From Hirundichthys speculiger (lineage: Eukaryota > Chordata > Actinopteri > Beloniformes > Exocoetidae), in assembly GCA_018398805.1 (NCBI GenBank), contig JAGFBZ010000739.1:124001-188000 (forward strand): a stretch of DNA of 64,000 bases, given 5' to 3'. How positions within the stretch are numbered: position 1 is the first letter of the stretch; each line of letters begins with the position of its first letter. Below, piece after piece: positions 11,562-23,611 of this stretch. The notes beneath the pieces were generated by a model. The model worked only from the letters and a program-made list of their open reading frames with translations. It was not told the DNA's origin and searched no databases. Made by a program: the position numbers and the translations under genes.

Positions 11562-12252
11562 CATGGGTGAATTGCAATTCCTCCCTTAACCCTCAATCTC
11601 AACCGTCAATCTCAAAAATGCGCGCTCCCGCTAAGGGCAAGTGCTGTCCCGATTCTGTATCGCCCTCAAACTTGAGATTCTCCGGCACCACCCTTGGAAG
11701 TAAGGGCTACCCAGAAGGCACTGGGTAATTTAGACATATTCGAAAAGGATGGCGCCAAAAAAAGCTAGCTTCAAATGTAAGAATCTTCGTAGTTCTTAAA
11801 GATATAAATGTTACGAAACCATCTTATTGTCTTTGTTTGAGACTTTTTACATGGATGAACATCGTTGTTGCGAAACATTTATTTTCTTACTTTACGATGT
11901 TTGCTGCCGGACTAGTGGTCCCGGCCGGCTTCACGTTACTTGTATACCTTGTTGTGTAGCGACGGAGGACTGAATAATGTATCCTCTATTGTGTTATTTG
12001 CTAATATTATTTGGAGAATATACAGCGCTCTTTTCAATGTTATCCCTGTGTCATTTCAGGGAATACAGAGACAACACGGGCTCTGATACATTTCAGTCTG
12101 AAGATGTAACTGCACTCGAGGGGTGTCCCATTTCTAAGTCACAAGATAGACCTTACACTTACTTTCGAGGGTTAAGATTGAGGGCCAAAAATTGAGGGTT
12201 AAGGACGAGGGTTGAGATTGAGGGTTAAGGGAGGAATTGGAATTCACCCCAT
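11562..12252. mobile_element. 685-bp TIR element with 3-bp target duplication (body 11565-12249)
   Basis: A 40-bp terminal inverted repeat with one mismatch: GGGTGAATTGCAATTCCTCC at 11565 and its complement ending AATTCACCC at 12249. The inner part of the TIR is TTAACCCTCAATCTCAACC and recurs subterminally. CAT is duplicated on both sides (11562-11564, 12250-12252), and removing the element restores the LINE reading. The 3-bp duplication and GG start suggest PIF/Harbinger, but the internal sequence has no transposase; classification is tentative. Confidence 0.82.
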
Positions 12253-12290
12253 AGTTTGTAAGACTGAATGGATGTGTGTGCTGACATCGT

Positions 12291-12580
12291 CTAAAAGCGG
12301 CCGAGAGCCAAAACAGACTTGATGCGTATCTCTGGTGGAAATGTGAAGACGGGCGCTTCTGGTGTGACCACTCTCATTGACTTGAATGGCGGCGATTCAA
12401 CGCATCTGGTGCGATGCTTCCATTCTGCGTCCTTTGGGTCTTGAGCTTGACACTCCAGCGCGTGGCATTTTGCAAACTCATCCATGGTGGCAATGTCGTA
12501 GGGTTTTGTTGAGAGCCCCCCACGGTAACTGCAAGCCCCCTCTAGGGAGCCGCGCCACCCAGGTTGGTAACCACTGCTCT
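12291..12580. other. Unclassified insert within the LINE 3' region
   Basis: GC-richer sequence with no LINE similarity lies between the RT remnant and the LINE tail. Its right part (AGAGCCCCCCACGG … GGTTGGTAACCACTGCTCT, about 12510-12578) resembles a hAT-type end (complement AGAGCAGTGGTTACCAACC). The left end could not be fixed. Confidence 0.4.
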
Positions 12581-13689
12581 AAACAACACAGTGATTCAGC
12601 AGGTGTCTTCAGTCAGAGGCTTATTTAGATCTGCTGCAACACAGGGCCGCTACAGGAGATCTTTGAAGAGACTTAAATCAAGACAATTGCTGCACAATTA
12701 ATTTCCCTTCAGGGATGAAAAAGTATTTTTGAATTTGAATATAGCGTGCTGGGATTGTGACAGGGCTTCATATTTACTAAATGAGCTTTAAAATGTTTTA
12801 ATGAGGATCCAACTAAACCAGGTAAATCCACCAGGTGATAGTAGAGTCGGTAACACGTTTTGTGCTGCGTGCTTTACAAGCTGTTTTTCTGTCCCTTTGC
12901 TCACAGCAAGATAATGTGCATGCGTTTTTCATTTCAGTCTATTTAGACAATGTTGGTTTTCATAATTTGAAAGTTTATACACAAGAGACAAAAGATGAAA
13001 GAAGAGTGAAGGGGAGGAGATTGTGCACCACATAAGCAGAGTACTATAACGTGCAGCAAAGCTCCCACGGCTCACTTAAGATCTATTGTTCTGGAAAGCG
13101 AGGATCCACTGACATTTTTGTCAACCGACTACAAAGACTGATATTTTATGTTGTGCCAGAGAATATAAGCTTAAACTGCATCAAAAACACTGTGTTTAAG
13201 TAAGTGTGTGTTTTCTGGAGATTACTTTTAAAGCCATTAAACAATTTAAAAGTTTGATGCACTAACTCACAACAGGGATGGACTGACATTAAAAGCAGGA
13301 GGAACTAATCAATTAGAAACTAATCAATTAGTACACAACATAGTTATGCACTGGCCTTTTCAAACATTGAAAAAAAAAAACACATCCCAATGGATATTTT
13401 TTACCTCCGCCAAGGAGGTTATGTTTTTGCCGGCCTTTGTCTGTCTGTGTTTCTGTGTTCAAGATAACTCAAAAAGTTATGGATGGATTTTGATGAAATT
13501 TTCAGGAGTTGTCAGAAATGTGAAAAGGAAGAACTGATTTCATTTTGGGTGTGATCCGGAAGAAATCCTGGATTCTGAATCACTTTCAAATTTTCGATAA
13601 CATTGCGGTCAATGTGACTGAACTTTTGTTTCGCAATATCTCTGTTAATTATTACCCAAAACTCATGAAGTTTGACTCAGGGATTGACA

Positions 13690-14800
13690 ATGAAATGAAA
13701 TGAAATGAAATGAAATAAAATGAAATGAAATGAAATGAAATGAAAAATACTTTATTAATCCCAGAAGGGAAATTCAACATTGTACTAAGGTTTTTTTTTT
13801 CAACAATAAATAAATGACAGCAATAATAATATTGAATTAATAATAGTAGGATGTCTTGTTGTGGAGGCTGATGGCTGCTGGCAGGAATGTCTTCTGTATC
13901 TTTCCGTCTTGCAACGGACCTGAAGAAGCCTCTCACTGAACACACTGTTGTTTGATCACTGTGTCGTGGAGAGGGTGTGAAGAGTCCTCCATCATCTTCA
14001 TCAGCTTGTGCAGCATTCTGTTTTGTACAATCAGCTCCAGAGTTCCACCCAGCACAGATCCAGCTTTCCTGATCAGTTTGTTGATTCTCTTCAGGTCTCT
14101 GGTTCTGATGCTGCTGCCCCAGCAGATGGCTGCAAAGCTGATTGCACTTTCAACAACAGACCTATAGAAGATGTGCAACATCTTGGTGCAGACATTAAAA
14201 GATCTCAGCTTTCTTAAAAAGTAGAGTCTGCTCTGACCTTTCTTGTAGATGTATTCTGTGTTGCATTTCCACTCTAGTCTGTTGTCAAGCTGAACTCCAT
14301 GATACTTGTATTCGTCCACCACCTTTCCCAGGATGGAAACACTGCTTTGTTGATTCTTGCTCCTCCTCGACAATCATCTCCTTAGTTTTGCTGGTATTTA
14401 ATACGAGATGATTGTTACTGCACCATTTCACAAACTGACAGATCAGTTCTTTGTACTCTGCTTCCTGTCCGTTGCTGATACACCCAACAACTGCAGAGTC
14501 ATCAGAGTATTTCTGCAGATGACAGGACTCAGAGTTGTAGAGTGTGAAGAGAAATGGTGAGAGAACAGTTCCTTGTGGTGCTCCAATGTTGCTGACCTCC
14601 ATCTCAGACACACAACCTTTCAGTCTCACAAACTGTGGTCTGTTTGTGAGGTAGTCATAAATCCAGGAGGTTGTGGAGGAATCCACCTGGAACTGATGGA
14701 GCTTCTCACATAACAACGCAGGCTGAATTGTATTAAAAGCACTTAAGAGATCAAAGAACATGACCCTCAAAGTGCTGCCTGATTGGTCCAGATGAGAGCA
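13690..14800 (-). mobile_element. Minus-strand L2/CR1/Rex1-like LINE, 5'-truncated, inserted in Helitron-like copy 1
   Basis: The 3' end carries an (ATTTC)n tail (13690-13745) preceded by the typical TTTCCCTTCTGGGATTAATA-type terminus. Reading minus, the RT motifs are FFDLLSAFNTIQ (motif A), GAPQGTVLSPFLFTLY (motif B), KYSDDSAVV (catalytic YxDD) and LVLNTSKTKEM. After one frameshift near 14350 come EYKYHGVQLDNRLEWK, KKGQSRLYFLRKLRSFNV and SHPLHDTV. The 5' truncation is just upstream of motif A. A short ATGA at both junctions may be the target duplication. Confidence 0.88.
13933..14770 (-). pseudogene. LINE reverse transcriptase, C-terminal half (one frameshift)
   Basis: Two overlapping open frames (14770-14285 and 14373-13933) carry RT motifs A-D and the thumb/C-terminal region. 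YSDD retains both catalytic aspartates. A single frameshift around 14340-14370 and the missing N-terminal half make it non-functional, but decay is otherwise modest compared with the plus-strand copy. Confidence 0.85.
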
Positions 14801-15277
14801 TGAGAACCTCTATCAAATTTCAAAGGCTGATCCGGATCTGATCCAGAAGGCGGATTTTATAGTAATCTGTAAATCACTATATGGGGGGATTGTTGCACTT
14901 GGCAGAGGTCTGCGCTCTCCGAGTGCTTTTCTAGTTGATCTTTGCAATTTATTTAACCGAATGCATCCGAATGTGCCTTATTTCCCAACAGAAAGAATTA
15001 CAAGGTGGAAATGGCTCCAAAGCTTAAGAGGATGTTTGGAAACATTGTGTCGTGTCATATATTCCTCGCACTTCGCTTTTTACAATCCATTAAATTTACT
15101 CTGCTTATTCCAGTTGAAACGCTTGAGGTCATAAAATGTTTGCTGTGTTCAGCGGGTAGGTCAAGGCCACACAGAAACAAAACCCAGAACTGCACTTTTT
15201 TAAAATCCCCCCTCCCCCGGAGTTTACGTAGGTCAATAAAAGCAAAGACAAAGCCACAGCCCATCTACTTTATTTAC

Positions 15278-15468
15278 CTCCCAGTGTAGCAGACAGCAGG
15301 AAGTGGGTTCCATATTTCCTGATAATGTTGTCAGTGATGGCGCTAAGACTGGGCCTCCTGCCCAGATGCCTAATGGTCTGGAGGAACTCGGGGTCCAGCG
15401 GCAGCGAAAAGCCATTGTTCTCCTGTCTCTCCAGGGCCAAGCTGTTCACCTTCCAACGGCCGAACTCT
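15278..15468 (-). CDS. brinp3: BRINP-family protein (brinp3-like), second visible coding exon, start of MACPF region
   Basis: The exon is 191 bases and completes codon 88 (R), then encodes residues 89-151 and the first base of codon 152. It reads EFGRWKVNSLALER, then PLDPEFLQTIRHLGRRPSL, then KYGTHFLLSATLG. KYGTHF (about residues 139-144) is the MACPF signature (Y-G-T-H-F/Y). The acceptor is TTGCAG (intron ends at 15469) and the donor is G|GTAAAT (intron starts at 15277). The phase-2 entry and phase-1 exit match the neighbouring exons exactly. The reading frame has no stops. Against remembered mammalian sequences it is closest to BRINP3 (EFGRWKVN, LLGRRP region), with some BRINP2-like positions (ALER). 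Confidence 0.94.
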
Positions 15469-16897
15469 CTGCAACATAACACAAAAACAACGGTCAGTGT
15501 GGGGAAAGGACACACAACTCTTAAATGCCATGAAAGCTGCGAGCAGTCAGATCCGAAGGAAGGCAAATGTTACAGACTCCTTCGCTATATGGCCCCTGAC
15601 AAAGGGTGACAGGGGCGGGGGAGGCATTTGACATTTTCATTAGTGTTCTGATGCAGAAACTGATTATACCGCATTCAGCTGAACAGTGGTTTCTGCTTCT
15701 AAGAAGATGGAAGCTATGGTTTATTGTTGTACAGTAAACTATTATTTAAAAAATTGCTCCTTTCCAAATGTAAAATGTGATCTATTTATGACCTTTAACT
15801 GAATTGGCTCTGCCTCACTTCCTTAACAGAAAAAGTTTCAATGGTGGGGGCCGGTTTCTTCCTGCCCATGCTGTTTCTCCCTCCAGATCTGAGAAGTGCT
15901 TTGCCTCATGCAGAAAACATTGTGTTTCTCCACCGACTTCAAATAATAGCGCAATCTTTTCTCATCTTGATTCAGCGTTTGAGGCCCCGCGGTCACACGG
16001 GCTGTAATCACGGATGGAGTCTTGCTGCTTTCAGGGGCCTGTTTTGGATCGAACAAGCTTCATCTGTCGTCGTTTGATATTCAGCCTGGCCTTCGAGCAT
16101 GCCAGCTGCCTTTATCAACCAAGTGCAGGCCGACTGTTGTTGCTTGATGCGTAGATTAGTTGCCGTTCAAATACAGCCGGTCATAAATACGGTCTCTCCC
16201 CGACCTAGCAGCAAAGAGATGTGAGACCTTTCAATTGCTTTTGGGAAAGTGTTCTTGTACAAAGACCCTTAAAATGAAATCTTACATGTGTTTGAAATTG
16301 TTCTGGGTTTTGCAAAGCTGCCCTAGATTAGCTTTTTCATGTAAAAGAAATCTTATCAGTAGCTGCTGCACAAAAACAGCTTTCAAACGAAGAGGGAATG
16401 TGTAATCTTCCTTCTTTTTGGTCTCGTGCATCTTATTGCAAATAAAGACAATGAAGAGGCGATTAAAATTTACAACAGCTCCATTCCCTAACCAAGATGC
16501 TAAAACAAACACAGAGAGGAATAAGCATCTCAAACGAAAACATCCGATTCATCTCGGATGCTTGAGTTCGGATTTCACTGCAGCCACTTTGGAGACAAAT
16601 TTAACAGCACTGCATCTTGAATTAACCTTTCCACCGTCATCTGGAGATGCTCACGCAAAAGATGCTATTTGGAAGATGATGTAGTTGGATAAAAATTTAA
16701 CAGCTTGCAGCCACCTCATATTGCTTTTTTCAATCAATACATTATATTATTCAACAGCTAGAATAAGAGTTTTTTTTTTTCAAGGAGGTTTGAGGATGAA
16801 ACAAGGCGAGACTGGCAGAAAGCTCACCAGCCTCTTCAACACAGAGGATTTATTGAATGTTCTGTTTCGTCTTTGTCCTCTCAGGTTGTTCTGTATG

Positions 16898-18192
16898 GTT
16901 TGACTTAGGGATGCACGATAACTGTTTTTTAAAACTGATACCGATAACCGATAACTTTCAGCTCCTAAAGGCCGACACTAATAACACACACGTATACCTA
17001 AGATCATTACATCAATACTATGAACAAAACCAAAAACAGTTTTGACTCTTTAAATGAACAGATATTTATTTTTTTCTATTGAAAAACTGCTGGCAAGCCT
17101 CTCAAACATTTTTGTAAAGCTATCAGACAAACCTATTTGATATCTCACATTAACTTAAATAAGGTTCATTACTGACTGATATAAAAAATAAAGGCTCCTT
17201 GAACTGATGGAAATACATGCATCAGAAGTACTAACTGAAAAAATGCATTCCTCAATGACAATAAAAAAAAAAAATGCACAGTGCATAATGTACTGACACA
17301 AGTTAGACTTGTAAATAAACTGAAAAAGTGCACTCCATAGTAACAAAAAAATTACGATTAAAGGATTTTGTCTTGTGATTCTGTTCAAATGAATGTCTTT
17401 AATTAAAGTAAATGAGGTTCAGTAGTTTTTTTTTTTTTTAATCTCATGGAAGCTTTAGATGAGAGAGATGATGGCGAGGAGCAGAGAGGAGAGGAGAGGG
17501 GAGGGGAGCAGAGCGGAGACTTGCTGCTGGCTTGCTCACATTAGCTTATGTTAGCTCATGTTAGCTCACGTTAGCACAATTTCAAAACTCCATGGAAGTG
17601 ATGTTTATGTTTCAGGTGGCTGATCGAGTTTGACGTATTAAAGCTTGTGCTATTTTTCCCTCCTTCGCTCGGAGCATTTGTCACAAATAACCAGCGAACT
17701 ATCTTCTTCTGAAACTTTAACGAAGTTCTATACAATCGCTATGTTTTTTTTTAAATCAACGCACTGTGCCGCAATGCTGCATTCAAGGTGTAACGTAAAT
17801 TCCCACGTTCCCTCGTTTGCTAGTCGTTCTTTCGGCCTTTTCTATTTTTTCTATTTTGTATGTGTAACATGTGGGAAAATACTGCAAATATCAATTAAAG
17901 TCAGCAACTACCAAAATTATGACCAAGTTAGCAAGTTGTTTTCTGGCATGAGGGGGTATTCTTTATTTTCCTTATTGAGAAATCATCTTTCTGATTATCC
18001 CGACGTCACTTGACGTCACACATAACATTCACTGCCGGTCATTTAACACTCAGAGGGAGTGAGGCACTGCTGTGTTGACAAAAAAATATATATATATTAT
18101 CGGGACTATTTGTTATGATATCGGACTTTTCGAGATGACGTCATAATTTCTTGTTATCGGATTGATAATTATCGTGCATCCCTAGTTTGACT
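16898..18192. mobile_element. hAT-type non-autonomous element (body 16906-18184)
   Basis: The ends TAGGGATGCACGATAA and TTATCGTGCATCCCTA are perfect inverted repeats. The target duplication GTTTGACT is exact at 16898-16905 and 18185-18192. The body is 1279 bp, AT-rich, without a transposase frame. A small tandem of TTAGCTCATG-like units lies at about 17538-17575. Confidence 0.92.
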
Positions 18193-19200
18193 TGATTATG
18201 AAGGGACAAATAACACAGAAGGAACTTCTTTAACAACCCCTACCAAGCTGGAAAAACATTTGAAAAAAAAGGGAAAAAAAATCATAGCTTGTGGTAAAAT
18301 GGGGCGTCTCTGAACATCTATACAGCCTGTCAGAAAATCTTCTTTTTCTGGGTTTTGTCCAATTTGCAAAAGACACAAACGCCGCACAGGCATGAAAGAA
18401 ATTTCCCACGAAGTGTCATCGACAGCTTTGCCATCATTACGAATACAACCACATATATTTTGTGTCTATTTCAAGTTTTGTCAAGAGATTGGGTTTTTTT
18501 TTTTTTTTTTTTTGCATTTGATTCAGGCAGACATGAAGCGGACAGAGCGGCGTACAGCGATACTGCAGGAAGAGCTGCTCCAAACCACAGCGCGCCTGAA
18601 ATAACATCAAATACCGCCGCTCAGAAGTACGATCCTTGGAATTTTAAAAAGTTTTCTGTGAACGTCTCTCACTGCTGGAATCGTCTTCCACAGAAGGAAC
18701 AAATGAAAACTTTGAGTTGCGATGCATCTGGTTATCTTCCTTCACGGTTCTATCACGCACACACACATGCACACACATGCACACGCGCACGTCTTCACAC
18801 GCCCTGCAGCTGCAAATATCTAAACAAGGCAGCCACTTGCAGCAACAACTATTGCCCGGAATATCCCCCTCTTGGGTGTGGGCCTGCTGCCAATCAATTT
18901 CCCACCAATAACAGTGACCCCCTGAGAAACATACAAACAGAAAACAGCTCATTAAGGCCCGTTTCATTTCGGCATTTCTCTTTAACAAGCAGCCATTACT
19001 GTTTCTGTCCATCCGCTGGGGCTGAAGAGGGAGACGTTGGAGAGATGAAGAGGAAAAGCTCAGCTATGATCGACACGCCGCTTCGTTTGCTGTGCTGCAC
19101 GCTGATGAACATCACGAATGTTGTCAGACATAAGCGGCAGCATTTAATGCACGCACACGCGTATATCTACAACATCCCTCTTTGCATGCAACGCATATAC

Positions 19201-20397
19201 GTGCACAATGGGGATGTAACAAAAAATTTGATATCTCGATTATAGTGACCAAATTATTGCGGTTTACGTTATTATCGCGGTATTCTTCATTGGTGTACAA
19301 ATGTCCAAAAAACACATACATTTAAATTATTTCACAAAATCTTGTGATTTTCTCATCATACTAAAACATCAGAAGCCAAAATCTTATCGAAATGAAACTT
19401 TTACATTAAAAGGGCAAACAACTGGCACTGAAAGAAGTTTTATTTTAAATGAACAAAATAAATAACAGGAACAAAGCTAATTTGTCTGGTGCAAATTTAA
19501 ATAAACACTTTAACAACCATAGGTCAAAATATGCAAACAATTATCAGGAACAAAAATTATAGTGCAACTTCAAATGAAAAAAACTTTGGACTTTAAAATG
19601 AACCTTAAATGCATATAAATGTGCAAATAAAGAAACAGTTGTAAAGGAGCCAAATATGTTGTTATGAATTGTAGTTCACTCTGTGTGTCTGTAGGTGTCG
19701 CTGTGTTGTTACCTGAGGGTCAGGTATAAAGGTAGCTGCCTGTTATTGGTTAGGTGTTGGACCCGGAAGGGCAAAAGGTTTTTCACCGCTGTGGCGGTAA
19801 TTGCCGGCGTTATGGTTGTTGGATCAGTTAATGGAATAAATTAATATTTTAACTGCATCAGAAGGACATCGTTCTGGTCATTTTTTTGATTAACACGCAA
19901 CGGTAACGTTTACGAAATGCGAGTTAGCGAAGCGCAGCAACCAGGTTATTCTTGGTCAAACGTCTCAGTAGCTTGAAGCATTAGCCTTAGCTCCTTCAAG
20001 TTGCTCGTACAAATTACGATAAAATGTAAACAAGTGCTCTGCAGACAGGATAATTGTCCTCAACCAGTTGTCCCTCTGCATTCTTAAAAAAAAAATCAAA
20101 GAACAAAACAGAATATGCCCAGACCTTGGATTTCATCCTTTTAGTGGGTTGGTAAATGTCCTGCGTGCTATCACCACTTTCCGCCATGCTAACGTTACGA
20201 TGCCCATGTTACAAGCTACGTATTCATGCGAGACACGGTCGAGAGTCGCTCGCAGACTTGAATGAGGCTGATATTTCATATCCCGGTAATCAACCACCAT
20301 AATGAGATGAAGTCAAACATAAACGGTAATCGTTATAGCATAAAATTTTACCGCGCTTTACCGTAATACCGGTAACCGTTCCATCCCTAGTGCACGA
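19201..20397. mobile_element. hAT-type non-autonomous element (body 19209-20389)
   Basis: Ends TGGGGATGTAAC and GTTCCATCCCTA are imperfect inverted repeats. The right subterminal region is CCGGTAACCG/CCGCGC-rich (TACCGTAATACCGGTAACCG). The target duplication GTGCACAA/GTGCACGA differs at one base. The body is 1181 bp with no transposase. Confidence 0.85.
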
Positions 20398-21245
20398 AGA
20401 GATCTTGCTTTTTAAAGGGAATATATTTCACCCTTAAGTCAACTGGAATGAGCAATCACGCACGCACGTACATGCGCAGACGAGAGTCATTTGCCCAGAG
20501 CTCTGTGTAAAAAGGGGTATAGGGCCTGCATGTCTACCAGTCAGCCCCCCCCCCTAAGAGAAAGCCAGTGCACACATAGGTGAGAAGATGCGGGAGCTGC
20601 AGGGGCCACGGTGGGAGCAGAGGAGTTTTATCTTGCTACCTGTCCATCATAGCACAGTTCTCTCTGATCCATCACCGAGGCAGCCTGAGGGCTCTCCTCA
20701 GCACCCAACATAGCAAATCAGCGATACAACACAATGAATAAGCCGCTGATACTTTTCAAACGTGCCACTGAGCAACAACAATGCAGACGACACTCAGCGT
20801 AGTGTACCAGTAGAGAGGCACAGGAAAAATATGCTCCTCTGATCTGCCGCTGTGTGCTACAGGACACATATAATGAATTTAAAATGAAAGAAAAAAAGAC
20901 ATGTCTATGAGATGCTTTGGTCAAATTACACAAGGACAAAACTAACAACGGCCTTTTGACCTTTTGTGCACAGGAGCTGATTTTAAGAGGATAGAGTTAG
21001 TCATTTCGCTCCATCCCCACGCTGCAGGGTGTGCCTCTTTTTAAATAGGCCATACAGCTTTGTGCCACTCATAAAAAGATACAGCAGGATGTTTAGTCCA
21101 GAAGAGATAAAGATGGGAAATTGAAAGTGCAGCATAGCAGATCCACTATTCAGTCCGGCAACACTTGACATCAACCCAGGTCCTGGCCGTGACCGGTGAC
21201 GGCGGGCTGACGGTGAAGGGGTCGCGCTATCCTGTCGCGCTTCAT

Positions 21246-21662
21246 TACCTCCACCATGGAGGTTGTGTTTTTGTCTGCCTTTATCTGTCTGTCTGTCTGT
21301 CTGTGTACAAGATAACTCAAAAAGTTATGGATGGATTTTGATGAAATTTTCAGGAGTTGTCAGAAACGTGAAAAGGAAGAACTGATTTCATTTTTGGCTG
21401 TGATCTGGAAGAAATCCTGGATTCTGGAGCACTTTCAAATTTCCAATAACATTGCGGTCAATGGGGGTGAAAATTTTGTTTTTCAATATCTCCGTTAATT
21501 ATTGCCCAAAACTCATGAAATCTGACTCAGGGATTGACAATGGGAACCTCTATCAAATTTCAAAGGCTGATCCGGATCTGATCCAGAAGGCGGATTTTAT
21601 CGCAATCTGTAAATCGCTATATGGGGGAATTGTTGCATTTGGCGGAGGTCTGCTTTTCTAGT
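21246..21662 (+). mobile_element. Helitron-like repeat copy 2
   Basis: Nearly full length: ACCTCCACCATGGAGGTTGT, an internal CTGTCTGTCTGT run, AAAAAGTTATGGATGGATTT, GATCCGGATCTGATCCAGAA, and the end GGCGGAGGTCTGCTTTTCTAG|T. Here the terminal hairpin (GCGCTCTCCGAGTGC) is deleted but CTAG|T is kept. Confidence 0.85.
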
Positions 21663-21806
21663 TTAGTTGTTGCTACAGCTAGCCAAACATATTCACTCAA
21701 GTACAAGATTTCTTTTTTCTTTTTTGTTGCAAGTGTTTACGAAGGTGGTCAAAGGCCTAAAAATAATTCTCCCTCGATGATCAAATGAAGCTTTTTAAAA
21801 TAATGT

Positions 21807-22258
21807 CCCAAGACCAGGGCTGTAGCGATACACTAATTTCACGATACGATACACAATACACGATATTCCGCTCACGATACGATATATATCGATATTCATC
21901 TTACAATACATTTGCATCATTTTCCAAAAGATTTTAAAGGGACAAAGTGATTTTGGTGACATCTTGTGAGTGTTCCAATTTACTTTGTTTGAATTAATGG
22001 AACTGAAAGCATCAATTCCACATTATATGGCTGACAGGCAGCTTGCAAATGCTGGACAAAATAAATAAAAGATTTGCTGAGGAAAATAGTTTAATTTATT
22101 TAAACAGTGCAAATTGTTGCTTGAGAACTTTTAAAGGTGGGACACAGGGGTTTTGAAAGAAGCTTAGAATATCGATACCCGCGGCTGAAAAATCGATACT
22201 CGATAAAATAGCGATATATATCGGAGAATGGATAAAATCGATCAGCTCTACCCAAGAC
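21807..22258. mobile_element. hAT-type MITE (body 21815-22250)
   Basis: Ends CAGGGCTGTAGCGATAC and ATCGATCAGCTCTA, with an exact 8-bp duplication CCCAAGAC (21807-21814, 22251-22258). Both subterminal regions are dense in ACGATACGATA/ATCGATA motifs. 436 bp, non-coding. Confidence 0.88.
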
Positions 22259-23611
22259 CCGGTGGTGATTAATCATCCCAAAAAAATGCTCATATTTCTT
22301 AATTTTCTCTTCTTTTAACAGGATTTTAAGCATTTTGTTGAACTCCATAACTCAATGAAGTGTATGGCAGTCACAGACAGTGACTGCTGAAATCCTCACT
22401 GCCGTTCCAAAGCTTGAAAAGTCACAGTCGGTCAATTCAAGGTCACTCAAAAGGATTGTGTGCCTGATGTCTGTGGACAAACCCGAACACCTCCGTGGAC
22501 CATTTTAGAAACTGATCACACTGTGTCACATGACCTTCATGTGACGGCCTCCGTCAGTGATGAAGGGATGATTGTGCACATCAGAACAATGTTCTGTGTG
22601 TGAATATGTATTTTTATTTTTAATTAATCTGTCTACGAGTTAATTAGGCCAGCATGAAAGAGCCTCACCATTCTCCTGGGGGTCTTTTTTTTTTGTGCAA
22701 ATTGGGACGAACTGCAGTGTACTTTTATTCCATTTTACCTTTAAAAAATATGAATGTCACTGAGAGAGAAAAAAAAGGGAGGGGGGACAGATAAGTAAAA
22801 ATAGCTTAACTTGTCTTTGCAGGTGTTCTGACAATTTGAATTCATACGCCATCTCCAACAGTGAGATGATTCCTGTCATTTCGTTGCTGTTTCACACAGC
22901 GGAAAATGACTTTGTAGCAGTTAGATACAGATCATTGCGCCTCATAACAAAAAATCTCATTCGAGTAGTGAGTCGTGAGGCAACCCGTGTATTGTTGCTG
23001 CACTTAGAGCATTTTAAAAATCTCTTTTATTTCATCACTCAAGAAAAAGTCTAATTTCACCTTTGTCTTGCTCCAGTAACGATTCTGTATTCACACATGC
23101 CACTACTGCTTTTAACTGTGCATGACACCTCTGTTTCTTTCTCATGTTTTTAGTGCATAAACAATTATAATAAGAGTGGTCATTAGCCGTGACATTCCGG
23201 GCAAAAACAACCTCTCTGGTTAATGTGACAATAATGCGTTAAGGTTTCATGCTTCCTTTCACTCTCGCTCTGCTGTGACTCTGGGAGGAATGCAACCATA
23301 AAAATGGTCAAATGACACTGATGCGATGAAACAAAACCCTCATAAATTGGTGCCAGATCAGAGTGGATATTAGAAGAGAGACAAAATGAGACTTGCAGTA
23401 AAAATGAAATGTAAGAAAGTTTAGTATCAGCTTTCTGTGAATAAATGCATTAATAATCTTGAAGATTACGCATTAAAAAAATCTACTTCCTGTGCTTGAG
23501 AACACATATTTATGAGTGAGAAGAGAACGCCGACTCATTAAATGTGATATGACACATGTCTATCTAGATCTTAAAAGGTCTATTCAGTGAGCTGTTGAGA
23601 TTTTTAGGATA

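Larger units (their letters stand above)
8883..12745 (+). mobile_element. Composite plus-strand L2/CR1/Rex1-like LINE, split by two later insertions
   Basis: Pieces in order: an AP-endonuclease-like segment (8883-9540), a Penelope insertion (9541-10523), a linker and reverse transcriptase N-terminal part (10535-11561), a TIR element (11565-12249), a short continuation (12253-12290), an unclassified stretch (12291-12580), and a LINE C-terminal/3' end (12581-12745) ending TTTCCCTTCAGGGATG..AAAGTATTTTTGAATTTGAAT. The reading continues across both insertions (CFPQ/CFPN..KPW; HRP|..VCKTE), which shows the insertions are younger. Family placement is by motif recognition. Confidence 0.8.
13402..14935 (+). 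mobile_element. Helitron-like repeat copy 1, interrupted by a LINE
   Basis: The left part 13402-13692 (ACCTCCGCCAAGGAGGTTAT … GGGATTGACAAT) and right part 14802-14935 (GAGAACCTCTATCAAATTTC … GAGTGCTTTTCTAG|T) are contiguous in the other copies (21246, 25142, 62386). The right end has the hairpin GCGCTC-TCC-GAGTGC followed by TTTTCTAG. No coding capacity. Confidence 0.85.
7156..15277 (-). other. BRINP intron between the second and third visible coding exons
   Basis: The boundaries are the donor GTAAAT at 15277 and the acceptor TTCGTAG ending at 7156, phase 1. Almost all of 7998-14935 is transposon-derived (separate entries). 7160-7997 and 14936-15277 show no recognised feature. Confidence 0.9.

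Noticed and set aside
18528..18604. Possible small exon reading IQADMKRTERRTAILQEELL
   Set aside because: It follows a T tract and CAG like an acceptor, but ends in a stop within 25 codons, has no recognised family and no partner exons.
18355..19245. Longest open frame in the window (296 codons, plus strand)
   Set aside because: It starts in non-repetitive intron, runs through a poly-T tract and a CA-rich microsatellite (HAHTHAHTCTR-type), has no recognisable domain and no exon-like conservation signature. Chance open frame.
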